A stretch of 64,000 nt of DNA from Phycisphaerales bacterium UBA854. GTDB lineage: Bacteria; Planctomycetota; Phycisphaerae; Phycisphaerales; SM1A02. The DNA lies in NCBI GenBank assembly GCA_002295885.1, contig DBGM01000041.1, positions 1,027 through 65,026 of the forward strand. Direction: 5' to 3'. Positions 32,468 to 40,445 of this stretch are shown piece after piece. Both the position numbers and the translations under genes were made by a program. The stretch's first letter is position 1. The number at the start of each line of letters is the position of its first letter. The notes beneath the pieces are model-generated. The model did not search any database, was not told the origin of the DNA, and worked only from the letters and a program-made list of their open reading frames with translations.

Positions 32468-33522
32468 GCGGTCCCCGCCTCGGTGTTCAGGACATGGAGG
32501 AGGTCGTCCGCCGAAAGACCGAGGAACTCGAGGGCGGTGCCTGAGAGCAGGCGGGTCCGGGCCTGCTGGTCCAGGCCTTCGAGTTCGTCGATCGTGCTGC
32601 CGGGATTGGGTTCCCCCAGGGGGAACGGGTAGTCGCTGCCGAGGCAGACATGATCCGCACCGATGCGGCTGATGACGTACTGCAGCGATTCCGGACCGTG
32701 CAGGGCGGAGTCGACGTAGATCCGATCCATCATCTGGCTCGGAGGCGTCTTGGTCCGGGTCTGGCAGAGATCGGGCCGTGCGGCGAAGCCGTGATCGATG
32801 CGGTCGACGGTCAGAGGAAAACTGCCCCCGCCGTGCGCGAAGCCGAAGCGGAGGTCGGGCAGCCGTTCGAACACGCCTCCCATGGCCAGCGAGCAGATCG
32901 CGAGCGAGGTCTCGGCCGGCATGCCCACCAACCAGGTCATCCAGTGGTCGCGGGTGCGGTTCTGCCCCAGCATCTTCCACGGGTGGACGAACACGCAGGC
33001 GTCGAGATCCTGGGCAGCTTCGAAGATCGGGAAGAAGGCGTCGTCGTCGAGGTTCCGCTCGTTGATGTTGGATCCGATCTGGATCCCGGGAAAACCAAGT
33101 TCCTTCACGCAGCGTTCGAGCTCTTCGATCGCGAGGTCCGTGTCCTGCATCGGAATGGTTCCGAGTCCGATGAAGCGGCCGGGATGGTCCCGGGTGGTGG
33201 TGGCGATGTCGTCGTTCAGGATGCGGGAGAAGTCGAGGGTGTCGCGTGGTTCGGCCCAGTAGGAGAAGAGGACCGGAATGGTGCAGATGACCTGGGTGTC
33301 GATGCCGGTCCGGTCCATGTCGTGCAGTCGGGTGGCCGGGTCCCAGCAGTTCTCGTCGATGACGCGGAACACCGTCCCTCCGGAGTGCATCTCGGCCTTG
33401 CCGGGCTCATGGTGATTGAGCTGGATCCATTCGCCGTATCCGTACCGTTCATGCAGATCCGGCCACGTCCGGGGCAGGATGTGGGTGTGCATGTCAATGC
33501 GAAGCGGCCGGGAGTCGGTCAT
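32464..33522 (-). CDS. 2-amino-3-carboxymuconate-6-semialdehyde decarboxylase (ACMSD)
   Basis: A 352-residue zinc amidohydrolase-fold decarboxylase. The metal-binding DMHTHILP (His-x-His) lies near the N-terminus; other family blocks are TQVICTIPVLFSYWA, VFVHPWKMLGQNR, a His in RFGFAHGGGSFP and the Asp in LGSDYPFPLGE. It diverts the HAAO product ACMS from quinolinate formation toward 2-aminomuconate semialdehyde, hence catabolism over NAD synthesis. It overlaps HAAO and kynureninase by 4 nt each. Confidence 0.95.
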   Translation of the reverse strand: MTDSRPLRIDMHTHILPRTWPDLHERYGYGEWIQLNHHEPGKAEMHSGGTVFRVIDENCWDPATRLHDMDRTGIDTQVICTIPVLFSYWAEPRDTLDFSRILNDDIATTTRDHPGRFIGLGTIPMQDTDLAIEELERCVKELGFPGIQIGSNINERNLDDDAFFPIFEAAQDLDACVFVHPWKMLGQNRTRDHWMTWLVGMPAETSLAICSLAMGGVFERLPDLRFGFAHGGGSFPLTVDRIDHGFAARPDLCQTRTKTPPSQMMDRIYVDSALHGPESLQYVISRIGADHVCLGSDYPFPLGEPNPGSTIDELEGLDQQARTRLLSGTALEFLGLSADDLLHVLNTEAGTA

Positions 33523-34115
33523 GAGTGGCTGGCTCCGGATCGGATGATGGTGACTTCCTCCCCCACCTCGATGCGTTCGACCGGACCGGGCTTGCCGACC
33601 CTGGTTCCGCAATGGGAGCAGGTCGACCGTTCGGGGTCCGCCCAGAAGGCCTCCATCGAGTCCCGGAAGTGCTCGACGATGTCGCCGCAGTCGAACTCCT
33701 CGTCCCAGACCAGCTCGTGGCAGTCCGGGCAGTAGAACTGCTGGTGCTCGTTCTCCCCGGGCGGCCGGTTCCGTTCCACCACGACACCCACGGTGCCCGG
33801 GGGCCGCTGCGGAGCGTGGGGCACGTTCGGGGGAATGAAGAATGTCTCTCCCTCCTGGATGAGGTGGTTGACGATCTGGCCGTCCTCGATCGTCTGGACG
33901 CAGATGTCCCCTTCGAGCTGGAAGAAGTACTCCTCCGAGGCGGTCTTGTGGAAGTCGTTGCGGGCGTTGGGGCCACCGATGACCATGACGAAGAAGTCTT
34001 CGCCCCGGTAGAGGTACTTGTTCCCGACCGGGGGGCGGAAATCCTCCCGGTGGTCCTCGACCCATTTCCGGATGTTGATCGGCTTCTGGACCGTGCCGGT
34101 GCTTTGAGTGGCCAT
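33519..34115 (-). CDS. 3-hydroxyanthranilate 3,4-dioxygenase
   Basis: A 198-residue cupin non-heme iron dioxygenase. The iron ligands are in GPNARNDFHKTASEEYFF (His, Glu) and PNVPHAPQRP (His). The C-terminal part carries the second, rubredoxin-like metal site of bacterial HAAO as FYCPDCHELV and STCSHCGTRV. It converts 3-hydroxyanthranilate to ACMS. It is the first gene of the leftward kynurenine operon, with a Shine-Dalgarno GGAGG and a TAGAAT -10 candidate upstream. Confidence 0.97.
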   Translation of the reverse strand: MATQSTGTVQKPINIRKWVEDHREDFRPPVGNKYLYRGEDFFVMVIGGPNARNDFHKTASEEYFFQLEGDICVQTIEDGQIVNHLIQEGETFFIPPNVPHAPQRPPGTVGVVVERNRPPGENEHQQFYCPDCHELVWDEEFDCGDIVEHFRDSMEAFWADPERSTCSHCGTRVGKPGPVERIEVGEEVTIIRSGASHS

Positions 34116-34142
34116 CTCGCTGCCTCCAATGGGGTTGTGGTC

Positions 34143-34148
34143 ATTCTA
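34143..34148 (-). promoter_or_regulatory. Putative -10 element of the HAAO-to-KynB operon
   Basis: TAGAAT on the minus strand, 27 nt before the HAAO ATG, with GGAGG between. The hexamer at -35 distance is poor, which may mean that an activator is needed. Confidence 0.4.
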
Positions 34149-34242
34149 TCTCGACGAATGGGGCCCGGGGAGCAGGTCGGGAGAAGACGATCGGCCCATT
34201 CTCGAGATTTTGACTTCAAATCCATCCGGTTCGGAATCACAG

Positions 34243-34272
34243 TTCCACTCCCAAACAGCCGATTGCTACTAT
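34243..34272 (+). promoter_or_regulatory. Putative promoter of the nucleotide-sugar operon
   Basis: TTCCAC (34243-34248), an 18-nt spacer and TACTAT (34267-34272) lie about 70 nt before the dehydrogenase ATG. A moderate match only. Confidence 0.35.
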
Positions 34273-34341
34273 GCGAAATTCATGGATTTCTGATCATTCC
34301 GGGCACTCCACGCTCGATTTGGAGAAAGGACAGGGAACGTC

Positions 34342-35619
34342 ATGTTCGAGTACGACGTCTGCATCATCGGGACCGGCCGGGTCGGCCTTCCTCTGGGGCT
34401 TTCGCTGGTGGACGCCGGCGTGAAGGCCACCGGGGTCGATATCGATTCAAACATGCGGGAATCGGTCAATGACGGCCGGATGCCCTTCCACGAGCCCGGC
34501 TACGACGAGATCATCGCCCGCAAGGAGTTCATCGTCCACGCCTCCCCCGCCGACGTGGTGCCCAGCAGCAGCCATTTGGTGATCACGGTGGGAACGCCGC
34601 TGCACAACCACATCGAGACCGATCTTTCGCAGATCCAGCGGGTGCTGGCGAGCCTGGGCTCGTACCTCCGCAAGGGGCAGACCGTCATCCTCCGCAGCAC
34701 GGTGGCCCCCGGCACGACCACCTACGTCAAGAAGTGGATCGAGCGAAATACGGAGTTGAAGGTCGGTGAGGACATCCTGCTCACCTTCTGCCCCGAGCGG
34801 ATCGCCGAGGGGCTCGCCCACACCGAGCTTCGCTCGCTGCCCCAGATCGTCGGCGGCGAGGACGAGAAGAGCATCGATTCGGCTTCGGAACTGTTCGGCA
34901 AGCTGGCTCCCGAGATCCTGCGGACCGACTTCATCACCGCCGAACTGGTGAAGCTGTTCAACAACATCTCCCGCTACATCAACTTCGCGGTCGCCAACCA
35001 GTTCGCCCTGATCGCCGACGACTTCGGCGCGAACATCTACGAGACCCGCCGACTGGCCAACCACGACTACCCCCGCTGCAACCTGGCCATGCCGGGATTC
35101 ACTGCGGGCACCTGTCTGCGGAAGGACTTCGGAATGATCAACGAATGGAGCGCCTACCCCGACATGCTCCTCTCGGCCTGGAAGATGAACGAGTTCACGC
35201 CCGCGATGCTGGTCGACCAGCTGATGAAGCGGGCCACCATCCACGATCATCGGGTCGCGGTGCTGGGCTTCTCGTTCAAGGCCGATACGGACGACATCCG
35301 GGACAGCCTCGTTCCCAAGCTCTGCCGCTACATCGAGCGGCAGCTTCCGATGGAGGTCCGGATCTCGGACCACAATCTTCCCGACCCGATCCACGAGCCA
35401 TCCGCCTCGACGCCGCTCCGCAACTGGCCGGTGAACGATGCCCTGGTGGACGTGGACTGCGTCTTCGTGGCGACGAACCACACCGGATACCACGAGGTCC
35501 TGCTCGAACTCGGGCGGAACCGACCGGAGGCCTGGGTGGCCGACATCTGGAATGTGGGTGGAATCGATCAGATCTTCTATCAGGCGGGTGATCTCGTGAA
35601 TGCAGAGGTGTCATCGTGA
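34342..35619 (+). CDS. UDP-glucose/GDP-mannose dehydrogenase-family nucleotide-sugar dehydrogenase
   Basis: A 425-residue NAD-dependent enzyme that oxidises a nucleotide sugar to its uronate. The N-terminal Rossmann site is VCIIGTGRVGLPLGLSL; further blocks are VITVGTPLHNH, ILRSTVAPGTT, FCPERIAEGLAH, KLFNNISRYINFAVANQF and the catalytic Cys in TAGTCLRKDFG. The GLAHTEL context resembles the UDP-GlcNAc/UDP-ManNAc (WecC-like) branch. It begins a three-gene operon with two NDP-sugar SDRs, so it should feed polysaccharide synthesis. It ends with GTGA overlap to the next gene. Confidence 0.88.
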   Translation: MFEYDVCIIGTGRVGLPLGLSLVDAGVKATGVDIDSNMRESVNDGRMPFHEPGYDEIIARKEFIVHASPADVVPSSSHLVITVGTPLHNHIETDLSQIQRVLASLGSYLRKGQTVILRSTVAPGTTTYVKKWIERNTELKVGEDILLTFCPERIAEGLAHTELRSLPQIVGGEDEKSIDSASELFGKLAPEILRTDFITAELVKLFNNISRYINFAVANQFALIADDFGANIYETRRLANHDYPRCNLAMPGFTAGTCLRKDFGMINEWSAYPDMLLSAWKMNEFTPAMLVDQLMKRATIHDHRVAVLGFSFKADTDDIRDSLVPKLCRYIERQLPMEVRISDHNLPDPIHEPSASTPLRNWPVNDALVDVDCVFVATNHTGYHEVLLELGRNRPEAWVADIWNVGGIDQIFYQAGDLVNAEVSS

Positions 35620-36596
35620 AGGTGCTCTTGACCGGAGGCAGCGGATTTCTCGGCTCGCAGTTGTGCGAGGAACTTCTCACGGCGGGACATGAGGTCGTCG
35701 TGCTCGACGACCATTCCCGCGGCCGGCCCGCCCGACTGGAGCGGTTCGGAGACCAGGTGCAGCTCGTCGACGGTGATGTCCGCGACGCGGACTCGGTCCG
35801 GCAGGCGACCGTCGGATGCGAAGTGGTGTGGCATCTGGCCTACATCAACGGCACCCGCTACTTCTACGAGAAGCCGGACCTCGTGCTGGAGGTCGGGGTC
35901 AAGGGAACGCTGAACACCATCGAGGCCGCCCTCGACTGCGGCGTGCGTCGCTACGTCCTGGCCAGCACCAGCGAGACCTACAACAATCCCACGCACGTCC
36001 CCACCACCGAGTCCGAGCGGCTGATGATTCCGGACGTCACCAATCCCCGCTTCAGCTACGGCGGCGGCAAGATCGCCTGCGAGCTGCTCACGCTCCACTA
36101 CGGCGGCTTCCGCGGCCTGGAGACCGTGCTGTTCCGTCCGCACAACTTCATCGGCCCCGACATGGGGTTCGAGCACGTGATTCCGGAGATCACCGGCCGC
36201 ATCGTCGAGATGTCCAACGGTCTGGAATTGAAGGAGATCGACCTTCCCATCCAGGGCGACGGCAGCGAGACCCGCTCCTTCTGCGACATCACCGATGGTG
36301 CCCGCGGGGCCTTCCTGGCGGGTGAACTCGGGGAGAACGGCAATATCTACCACGTGGGCACCGAGGAAGAGGTGTCGATCAAGCATCTGGTGGAGACCAT
36401 CGGCGACGTGATGGGGGTCAAGATCAACGTGGTGGCCGGTGAGCTGCGTGCCGGCGGCACGCCCCGGAGATGCCCGGGCATCGAGAAGCTCGGTGCGTTG
36501 GGCTACACCCCCCGCTACTCCTTCCGCGAAGCGGTGGAACGCTGCGTGAGCTGGTACGTGGACCACTATCTTGCCCAGCGAAAGGCCGACGCATGA
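35616..36596 (+). CDS. NAD-dependent epimerase/dehydratase (extended SDR)
   Basis: A 326-residue extended SDR acting on a nucleotide sugar. It has the NAD motif LLTGGSGFLGSQLCEELL, the active-site Ser/Thr in LASTSETYNN, the YxxxK pair in FSYGGGKIACE and FRPHNFIGPDMG. The overall pattern resembles UDP-glucose 4-epimerases/decarboxylases, without a clear substrate. The start is GTG overlapping the dehydrogenase stop, and the stop overlaps the next gene by 4 nt, so the three proteins are made together. Confidence 0.87.
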   Translation: MKVLLTGGSGFLGSQLCEELLTAGHEVVVLDDHSRGRPARLERFGDQVQLVDGDVRDADSVRQATVGCEVVWHLAYINGTRYFYEKPDLVLEVGVKGTLNTIEAALDCGVRRYVLASTSETYNNPTHVPTTESERLMIPDVTNPRFSYGGGKIACELLTLHYGGFRGLETVLFRPHNFIGPDMGFEHVIPEITGRIVEMSNGLELKEIDLPIQGDGSETRSFCDITDGARGAFLAGELGENGNIYHVGTEEEVSIKHLVETIGDVMGVKINVVAGELRAGGTPRRCPGIEKLGALGYTPRYSFREAVERCVSWYVDHYLAQRKADA

Positions 36597-37537
36597 CGGC
36601 ACTCGATCTGGGGGGACGCCGCGTCGTCGTGACCGGAGGACGGGGCTTCCTCGGACGGTACGTCTGCAAGGCGTTCGAAGGACGCGGTGCGGAGGTCGTG
36701 GCTCTGGGTTCGTCCGACTACGACCTGACCGAACAGTCCGAAGTGCGACGTCTGTATCAGGAGCAGTCCCCCTCCGTGGTCGTGCATCTCGCCGCCGCGT
36801 GCGGTGGGATCGGTGCCAACATCGAGAATCCCGCCCGCTTCCTCTACGAGAACGCGCTGATGGGTCTCTCGCTTCTGGAGGAAGGTCGCAGGGCCGGCCT
36901 CGACAAGCTGGTGCTGATCAGCACGACCTGCTCCTACCCGAAGGATGCACCGCTGCCGCTGCAGGAGGATTCCATCTGGTCCGGAAAGCCGGTGGGCGCC
37001 ACCGGCCCCTACGGAATGGCCAAGCGACTTCTGCACGAGGCCTGCGAGACCTACGGCCGCCAGTACGGACTGCCCTGTGCCGTGCTCGTGCCGGCGAATC
37101 TCTACGGCCCCGGTGACCACTTCGAGGAGGAGAAGAGCCACGTCATCCCGGCGATCATCCGACGCTACGTGGAGGCGAAGGATGCCGGCCTCGAATCCGT
37201 CTCCAACTGGGGCACGGGGACTCCCACCCGGGAGTTCCTGCATGCCGCCGATGCCGCCGAGGCCATCGCCCTGGCCGCGGAGCGTGACGTGCCCTGCGAG
37301 CCGATCAACCTGGGAACCGGGGTGGAGACCTCCATCGCCGATCTGACCACCATGATCGCTGCGGCGGTCGGGTACGAAGGCGAGGTCGCGTGGGACACCT
37401 CCAAGCCGGATGGCCAGCCCCGTCGGTACCTCGATGTGAGTCGGGCCCGGGAGCATCTGGGATTCTCAGCGGCCATCGATCTCGAGGCCGGATTGCGGGA
37501 AACCGTTGATTGGTACCGTGCGAACCCGGTGGAATGA
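36593..37537 (+). CDS. GDP-L-fucose synthase-like NDP-sugar SDR
   Basis: A 314-residue extended SDR. The sequence has VVVTGGRGFLGRYVCKAF, HLAAACGGIGANIENPA, STTCSYPKDAPLPLQED and the catalytic GPYGMAKRLLHE (YxxxK), the last two being close to GDP-fucose synthase (Fcl). It would epimerise and reduce a 4-keto-6-deoxy sugar nucleotide. No GDP-mannose dehydratase is adjacent, so the fucose assignment is tentative. It is the last gene of the operon, 45 bp before tRNA-Ser. Confidence 0.85.
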   Translation: MTALDLGGRRVVVTGGRGFLGRYVCKAFEGRGAEVVALGSSDYDLTEQSEVRRLYQEQSPSVVVHLAAACGGIGANIENPARFLYENALMGLSLLEEGRRAGLDKLVLISTTCSYPKDAPLPLQEDSIWSGKPVGATGPYGMAKRLLHEACETYGRQYGLPCAVLVPANLYGPGDHFEEEKSHVIPAIIRRYVEAKDAGLESVSNWGTGTPTREFLHAADAAEAIALAAERDVPCEPINLGTGVETSIADLTTMIAAAVGYEGEVAWDTSKPDGQPRRYLDVSRAREHLGFSAAIDLEAGLRETVDWYRANPVE

Positions 37538-37563
37538 TCTTCCCGCGGGATCCCCCCACGTGG

Positions 37564-37569
37564 TAGAAT
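37564..37569 (+). promoter_or_regulatory. Putative -10 element of the tRNA-Ser gene
   Basis: TAGAAT lies 13 nt before the mature tRNA 5' end. The hexamer at -35 (TTCCCG, 18-nt spacing) is weak. Confidence 0.4.
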
Positions 37570-37582
37570 CCTCCGATCACCC

Positions 37583-37672
37583 GGACAGGTGACCGAGCGG
37601 CTGAAGGTACCGGTTTGCTAAACCGGCGTAGGGGTTATACCTCTACCGCGGGTTCGAATCCCGCCCTGTCCG
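37583..37672 (+). tRNA. tRNA-Ser (GCU)
   Basis: A 90-nt type II tRNA. The acceptor stem pairs GGACAGG with CCTGTCC, the anticodon GCT is at 37617-37619 in the loop TTTGCTAAA closed by CCGG, a long variable arm (about 37628-37648) is as expected for Ser, and the T arm carries GGTTCGAATCC. CCA is not encoded and must be added after transcription. It decodes AGC/AGU. Confidence 0.95.
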
Positions 37673-37682
37673 CTTTCGAAAG

Positions 37683-37704
37683 CGCCCGCACCCGCGGGCG
37701 TTTT
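37683..37704 (+). terminator. Rho-independent terminator after tRNA-Ser
   Basis: CGCCCGC-ACCC-GCGGGCG (37683-37700) followed by TTTT. It lies 10 nt after the tRNA. Confidence 0.8.
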
Positions 37705-38105
37705 CTCGTTGGTGGCAGCTCGGGCCGGAGCCGAACTCGGAACCAGACCGGCGCTGCAGATCGAGCCGTGCGCTCAAAAAAGCCTGCAAATTAAGGCAAA
37801 TCTGCATCTCGCGGAACTTCCCAGCGGAGTTCGAAGCGATTCCGCGGCGTGGCTTCGCAGTCGCCTCTTGAATAAAATCACTTATTTACAAGCGTATTTC
37901 AAGTTCGGCCGGCGCTCGGATGATTTGAGGAAAAGCAAAAAACCCTATGAAATCAGTACCGAATGACTTGTCCGCCGGGTGACGACCACGTATCTTCCGG
38001 GCGATTCGGGTGTCCGACGCTCCCAGGTGGGGGCTACCCGGGTGCGTCGAGGGACCCCTCCCGTACCAGTCAATCAAGCCCATTCAGAGGAAAGGATTCT
38101 GATCC
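37705..38105. other. 401-bp AT-richer region upstream of the HU gene
   Basis: From about 37770 to 37965 the base composition drops below that of its neighbours, with phased A/T tracts (AAAAAA at 37777, AATAAAATCACTTATTTA near 37870, AAAAGCAAAAAA near 37931). An 85-codon frame at 37709-37966 has no recognisable family and unlike codon use, so it is not called. The tracts look like bent DNA in front of the HU promoter. A decayed integration next to the tRNA cannot be excluded, but no att repeat or integrase is seen. Confidence 0.5.
37968..37996 (+). promoter_or_regulatory. Sigma-70-type promoter of the HU gene
   Basis: TTGTCC (37968-37973), a 17-nt spacer and TATCTT (37991-37996). It leaves a leader of about 100 nt, which ends in GAGGAAAGGA as ribosome-binding site. 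Confidence 0.55.
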
Positions 38106-38456
38106 ATGGCAAAGAAGAAGACCAAGAAGAAGACCAAGAAGTCGGCAACCGAAGTGAAGCCGCTCACCAAGACCCAGATCTTCGGAAGCATCTCCGATGA
38201 AACCGGCCTGACGCGCAAGGAAGTCGCATCGGTCTTCGAGTCCATGACTGGTCTCGTCAAGAAGCAAATCGGTCGTCGTGGCCCCGGTACCTTCACGGTT
38301 CCCGGCCTCATGAAGATCGTCAAGCAGCACAAGCCCCGCCGTCCGGCACGCAAGGGCGTCAACCCCTTCACCGGCGAAGAGATGATGTTCAAGGCCAAGC
38401 CCGCCCACAACGTCGTCAAGGTGCGCCCGCTCAAGGGCCTGAAGGAGATGGTCTGA
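38106..38456 (+). CDS. HU/IHF-family DNA-binding protein with Lys-rich N-terminus
   Basis: A 116-residue nucleoid protein. Residues 1-17 are almost only Lys and Thr (AKKKTKKKTKKSA), encoded by a repeated AAGAAGAAGACC tract. The HU fold follows: LTKTQIFGSISDETGLTRKEVASVFES, GPGTFTVPGLMKIVKQ and the DNA-contacting arm KPRRPARKGVNPFTGEEM. The tail would strengthen DNA binding or condensation. A purine-rich Shine-Dalgarno (GAGGAAAGGA) precedes the ATG, and a strong terminator follows the stop, so it is a single-gene unit, probably highly expressed. Confidence 0.92.
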   Translation: MAKKKTKKKTKKSATEVKPLTKTQIFGSISDETGLTRKEVASVFESMTGLVKKQIGRRGPGTFTVPGLMKIVKQHKPRRPARKGVNPFTGEEMMFKAKPAHNVVKVRPLKGLKEMV

Positions 38457-38480
38457 TCCATCCCCGATCGCAACGATCAC

Positions 38481-38517
38481 CAGCCCGCCGCGTCCGACGC
38501 GGCGGGCTGTCTTTTTC
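38481..38517 (+). terminator. Rho-independent terminator after the HU gene
   Basis: A 13-bp stem (38481-38493 with 38497-38509, loop CCG) followed by TCTTTTT. It is the strongest terminator in the window. Confidence 0.9.
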
Positions 38518-38524
38518 AGTGAGG

Positions 38525-38530
38525 TAGACT
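38525..38530 (+). promoter_or_regulatory. Putative -10 element for leaderless murQ
   Basis: TAGACT ends 6 nt before the ATG at 38537, just after the HU terminator. No Shine-Dalgarno is present. Confidence 0.5.
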
Positions 38531-38536
38531 TTCTGC

Positions 38537-39439
38537 ATGCCGCTCCCCCCCGACCGTTCGCATGTCAAGACCGAACACCCCCATCTCGGTTCGTCATCGC
38601 TCGATCGGATGTCCACCATCGACTTCGTGTCGTTGATGGCCGAGGAGGGGCGCGGCGCCGCGGCGTCTCTGGACCGTATCGCAGTCGAGCTGGCTGCCTT
38701 CGTCGACGCGGTGGTACCCAGGCTGGAGTGTGGTGGTCGACTGATCTACCTTGGCGCCGGGACCTCCGGTCGACTCGGTGTACTCGATGCATCCGAATGC
38801 CCGCCCACCTTCCAGTCCGATCCGGGCCAGATCGTCGGTCTCATCGCGGGTGGTGATGATGCATTGCGTCGATCATCGGAGCATCGCGAGGACGAGGCGT
38901 CGGACGCAATGACCCAACTGCAGCGAATCGGCCTCGGAGCCGACGACACCGTGCTGGGCATCACCGCCGGTGGTACGACTCCGTGGCCTCTGGGCGGGCT
39001 CCGGCACGCTCGAAGCCTGGGGTGCCTGACCGCCCTGCTCTGCTGTGCTCCGGTGGAGGGCGTCGACGTCGATCATCTGCTGTGCCTCGACTCCGGGCCC
39101 GAGATTCTGACGGGATCCACCCGGCTGAAGTCCGGCACCGCGACCAAGCTGGCCCTGAACACCATCACCACCGCAGCGTTCGTTCGGCTCGGAAAGGTGC
39201 ATGGCAATCGGATGGTGGACATCAGGGCTACCAACGACAAGCTACATGATCGGGCGATTCGGGTGCTGATGACCTACGACGAGGGCATTTCCCGGAGCGC
39301 GGCGGACGAACTGCTCACCCGGTGTGACGGTGAACTCAAGACGTCGATCGTGGTGCTGCGGACGGGAGCATCGCCGGAAGCGGCGCGGGACGTGATCGAT
39401 CGGGCCGCCGGATTTCTCTCGGAGGTCCTCGGCGACTGA
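38537..39439 (+). CDS. murQ: N-acetylmuramic acid 6-phosphate etherase
   Basis: A 300-residue SIS-domain lyase that removes the D-lactyl ether from MurNAc-6-P to give GlcNAc-6-P, part of peptidoglycan recycling. It has GGRLIYLGAGTSGRLGVLDASECPP (the MurQ signature with its catalytic Glu), VLGITAGGTTPW, STRLKSGTATKLALN and VHGNRMVDIRATNDKL. Length is normal. anmK is not adjacent. It abuts the PfkB kinase stop to stop with no spacer. Confidence 0.95.
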   Translation: MPLPPDRSHVKTEHPHLGSSSLDRMSTIDFVSLMAEEGRGAAASLDRIAVELAAFVDAVVPRLECGGRLIYLGAGTSGRLGVLDASECPPTFQSDPGQIVGLIAGGDDALRRSSEHREDEASDAMTQLQRIGLGADDTVLGITAGGTTPWPLGGLRHARSLGCLTALLCCAPVEGVDVDHLLCLDSGPEILTGSTRLKSGTATKLALNTITTAAFVRLGKVHGNRMVDIRATNDKLHDRAIRVLMTYDEGISRSAADELLTRCDGELKTSIVVLRTGASPEAARDVIDRAAGFLSEVLGD

Positions 39440-40351
39440 TCAGAACGAGGTGATGGATCGGAAGCGGTCGAATCGCTCCCGCATGCTTTCCTCGGTGGCG
39501 GCCTGCAGGCCGCCCAGCCCGAACTCGGCGATGGTGTGGCTGGCCGCGACCGTGCCCCAGGCGAGAGCCTCGCGGATCGTCGGGAGGTCGCAGCGTCCGG
39601 TCGCGGCGAGGTGCCCCATCATGCCGCCGGCGAAGGAGTCGCCGCAGCCGGTGGGATCGACCACCTGCGACGCGTCGAGCGGCATCGCAGGCAGCACGGC
39701 CTGCCCGTCGGGATGATGGAGGAATGCGCCGTGTTCGCCCTTCTTGATCACGACGAAGGTGGGACCCATGTCGCAGATGGCGGCGGCGGCTTCGACCAGA
39801 TTGCTTCGTTCCGTGAGCTGGCAGGCCTCCGAGTCGTTGAGGACGAGGCCGTCGATCCGCTGGAGCAGCGATCCGAGATCGTCCCGTGCGATGTCGATCC
39901 AGAGATTCATGGTGTCGGCGACGACCAGTTCCCGGTTGGGGAAGTGAGCGAGCATGCCGGCCTGGACCGCGGGATGGGTGTTGGCCAGAAAGACGATTTT
40001 GCTGTCGGTGTACTGGTCGGGTACCGGGGGGGGCGCCTCCTCGAGCACTCCGAGATCGGTGAAGAGCGTATCCCGCTCATTCATGTCGTCGTGGTACTTG
40101 CCGCCCCAGCGGAACGTGCTGGAGCCGGTCCGCCGTTCAAGGCCCGCAAGGTCGATCTGCGGAAACGATGCCAGGGCGGATTCATGCTCCGCCGGCCAGT
40201 CGTCCCCCACCACCGCGACGACGCGGACCGGTCCGAGAAGGGACGCCGCGGCGGCGAAGTAGGTGCAGGAGCCTCCCATGACCCCCTCGGCGGAGCCGCT
40301 GGAGGTCTGGACAGAATCGATTCCGATGGTGCCGGTGACTACGAGTGACAT
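39440..40351 (-). CDS. PfkB-family carbohydrate kinase
   Basis: A 303-residue ribokinase-fold kinase. An N-terminal GTIGIDSVQTSSGSAEGVMGGSC segment binds substrate, and the C-terminal PTGCGDSFAGGMMGHLA contains the catalytic Asp and anion hole; VVIKKGEHGAFL precedes it. FRWGGKYHDDMNERDT and NTHPAVQ blocks mark a subgroup of unknown sugar or nucleoside specificity. The promoter TTGGTC-N18-TATACT (40359-40388) would start transcription at about the ATG, giving a leaderless mRNA. Confidence 0.88.
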   Translation of the reverse strand: MSLVVTGTIGIDSVQTSSGSAEGVMGGSCTYFAAAASLLGPVRVVAVVGDDWPAEHESALASFPQIDLAGLERRTGSSTFRWGGKYHDDMNERDTLFTDLGVLEEAPPPVPDQYTDSKIVFLANTHPAVQAGMLAHFPNRELVVADTMNLWIDIARDDLGSLLQRIDGLVLNDSEACQLTERSNLVEAAAAICDMGPTFVVIKKGEHGAFLHHPDGQAVLPAMPLDASQVVDPTGCGDSFAGGMMGHLAATGRCDLPTIREALAWGTVAASHTIAEFGLGGLQAATEESMRERFDRFRSITSF

Positions 40352-40358
40352 GCCGGGA

Positions 40359-40388
40359 AGTATAGAGGGAATGATCCGCAGCGACCAA
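40359..40388 (-). promoter_or_regulatory. Promoter of the leaderless PfkB kinase gene
   Basis: On the minus strand TTGGTC (40383-40388), an 18-nt spacer and TATACT (40359-40364), which ends 7 nt before the ATG. It is one of the few leaderless candidates that also has a -35-like box. Confidence 0.55.
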
Positions 40389-40445
40389 GATCCGGATGCC
40401 GCTGCCGGCGGACGTCGGGAGGGACTCGTGCGTGCTTCGGTTCCC

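Noticed and set aside
37583..37704. Integration site for a mobile element at tRNA-Ser
   Set aside because: No integrase, no second copy of the tRNA 3' end, and a normal terminator directly follows the tRNA.
37709..37966. 85-codon plus-strand frame after tRNA-Ser
   Set aside because: No family, no ribosome-binding site, atypical codon use, and it spans the AT-tract region; kept only as part of the intergenic note.
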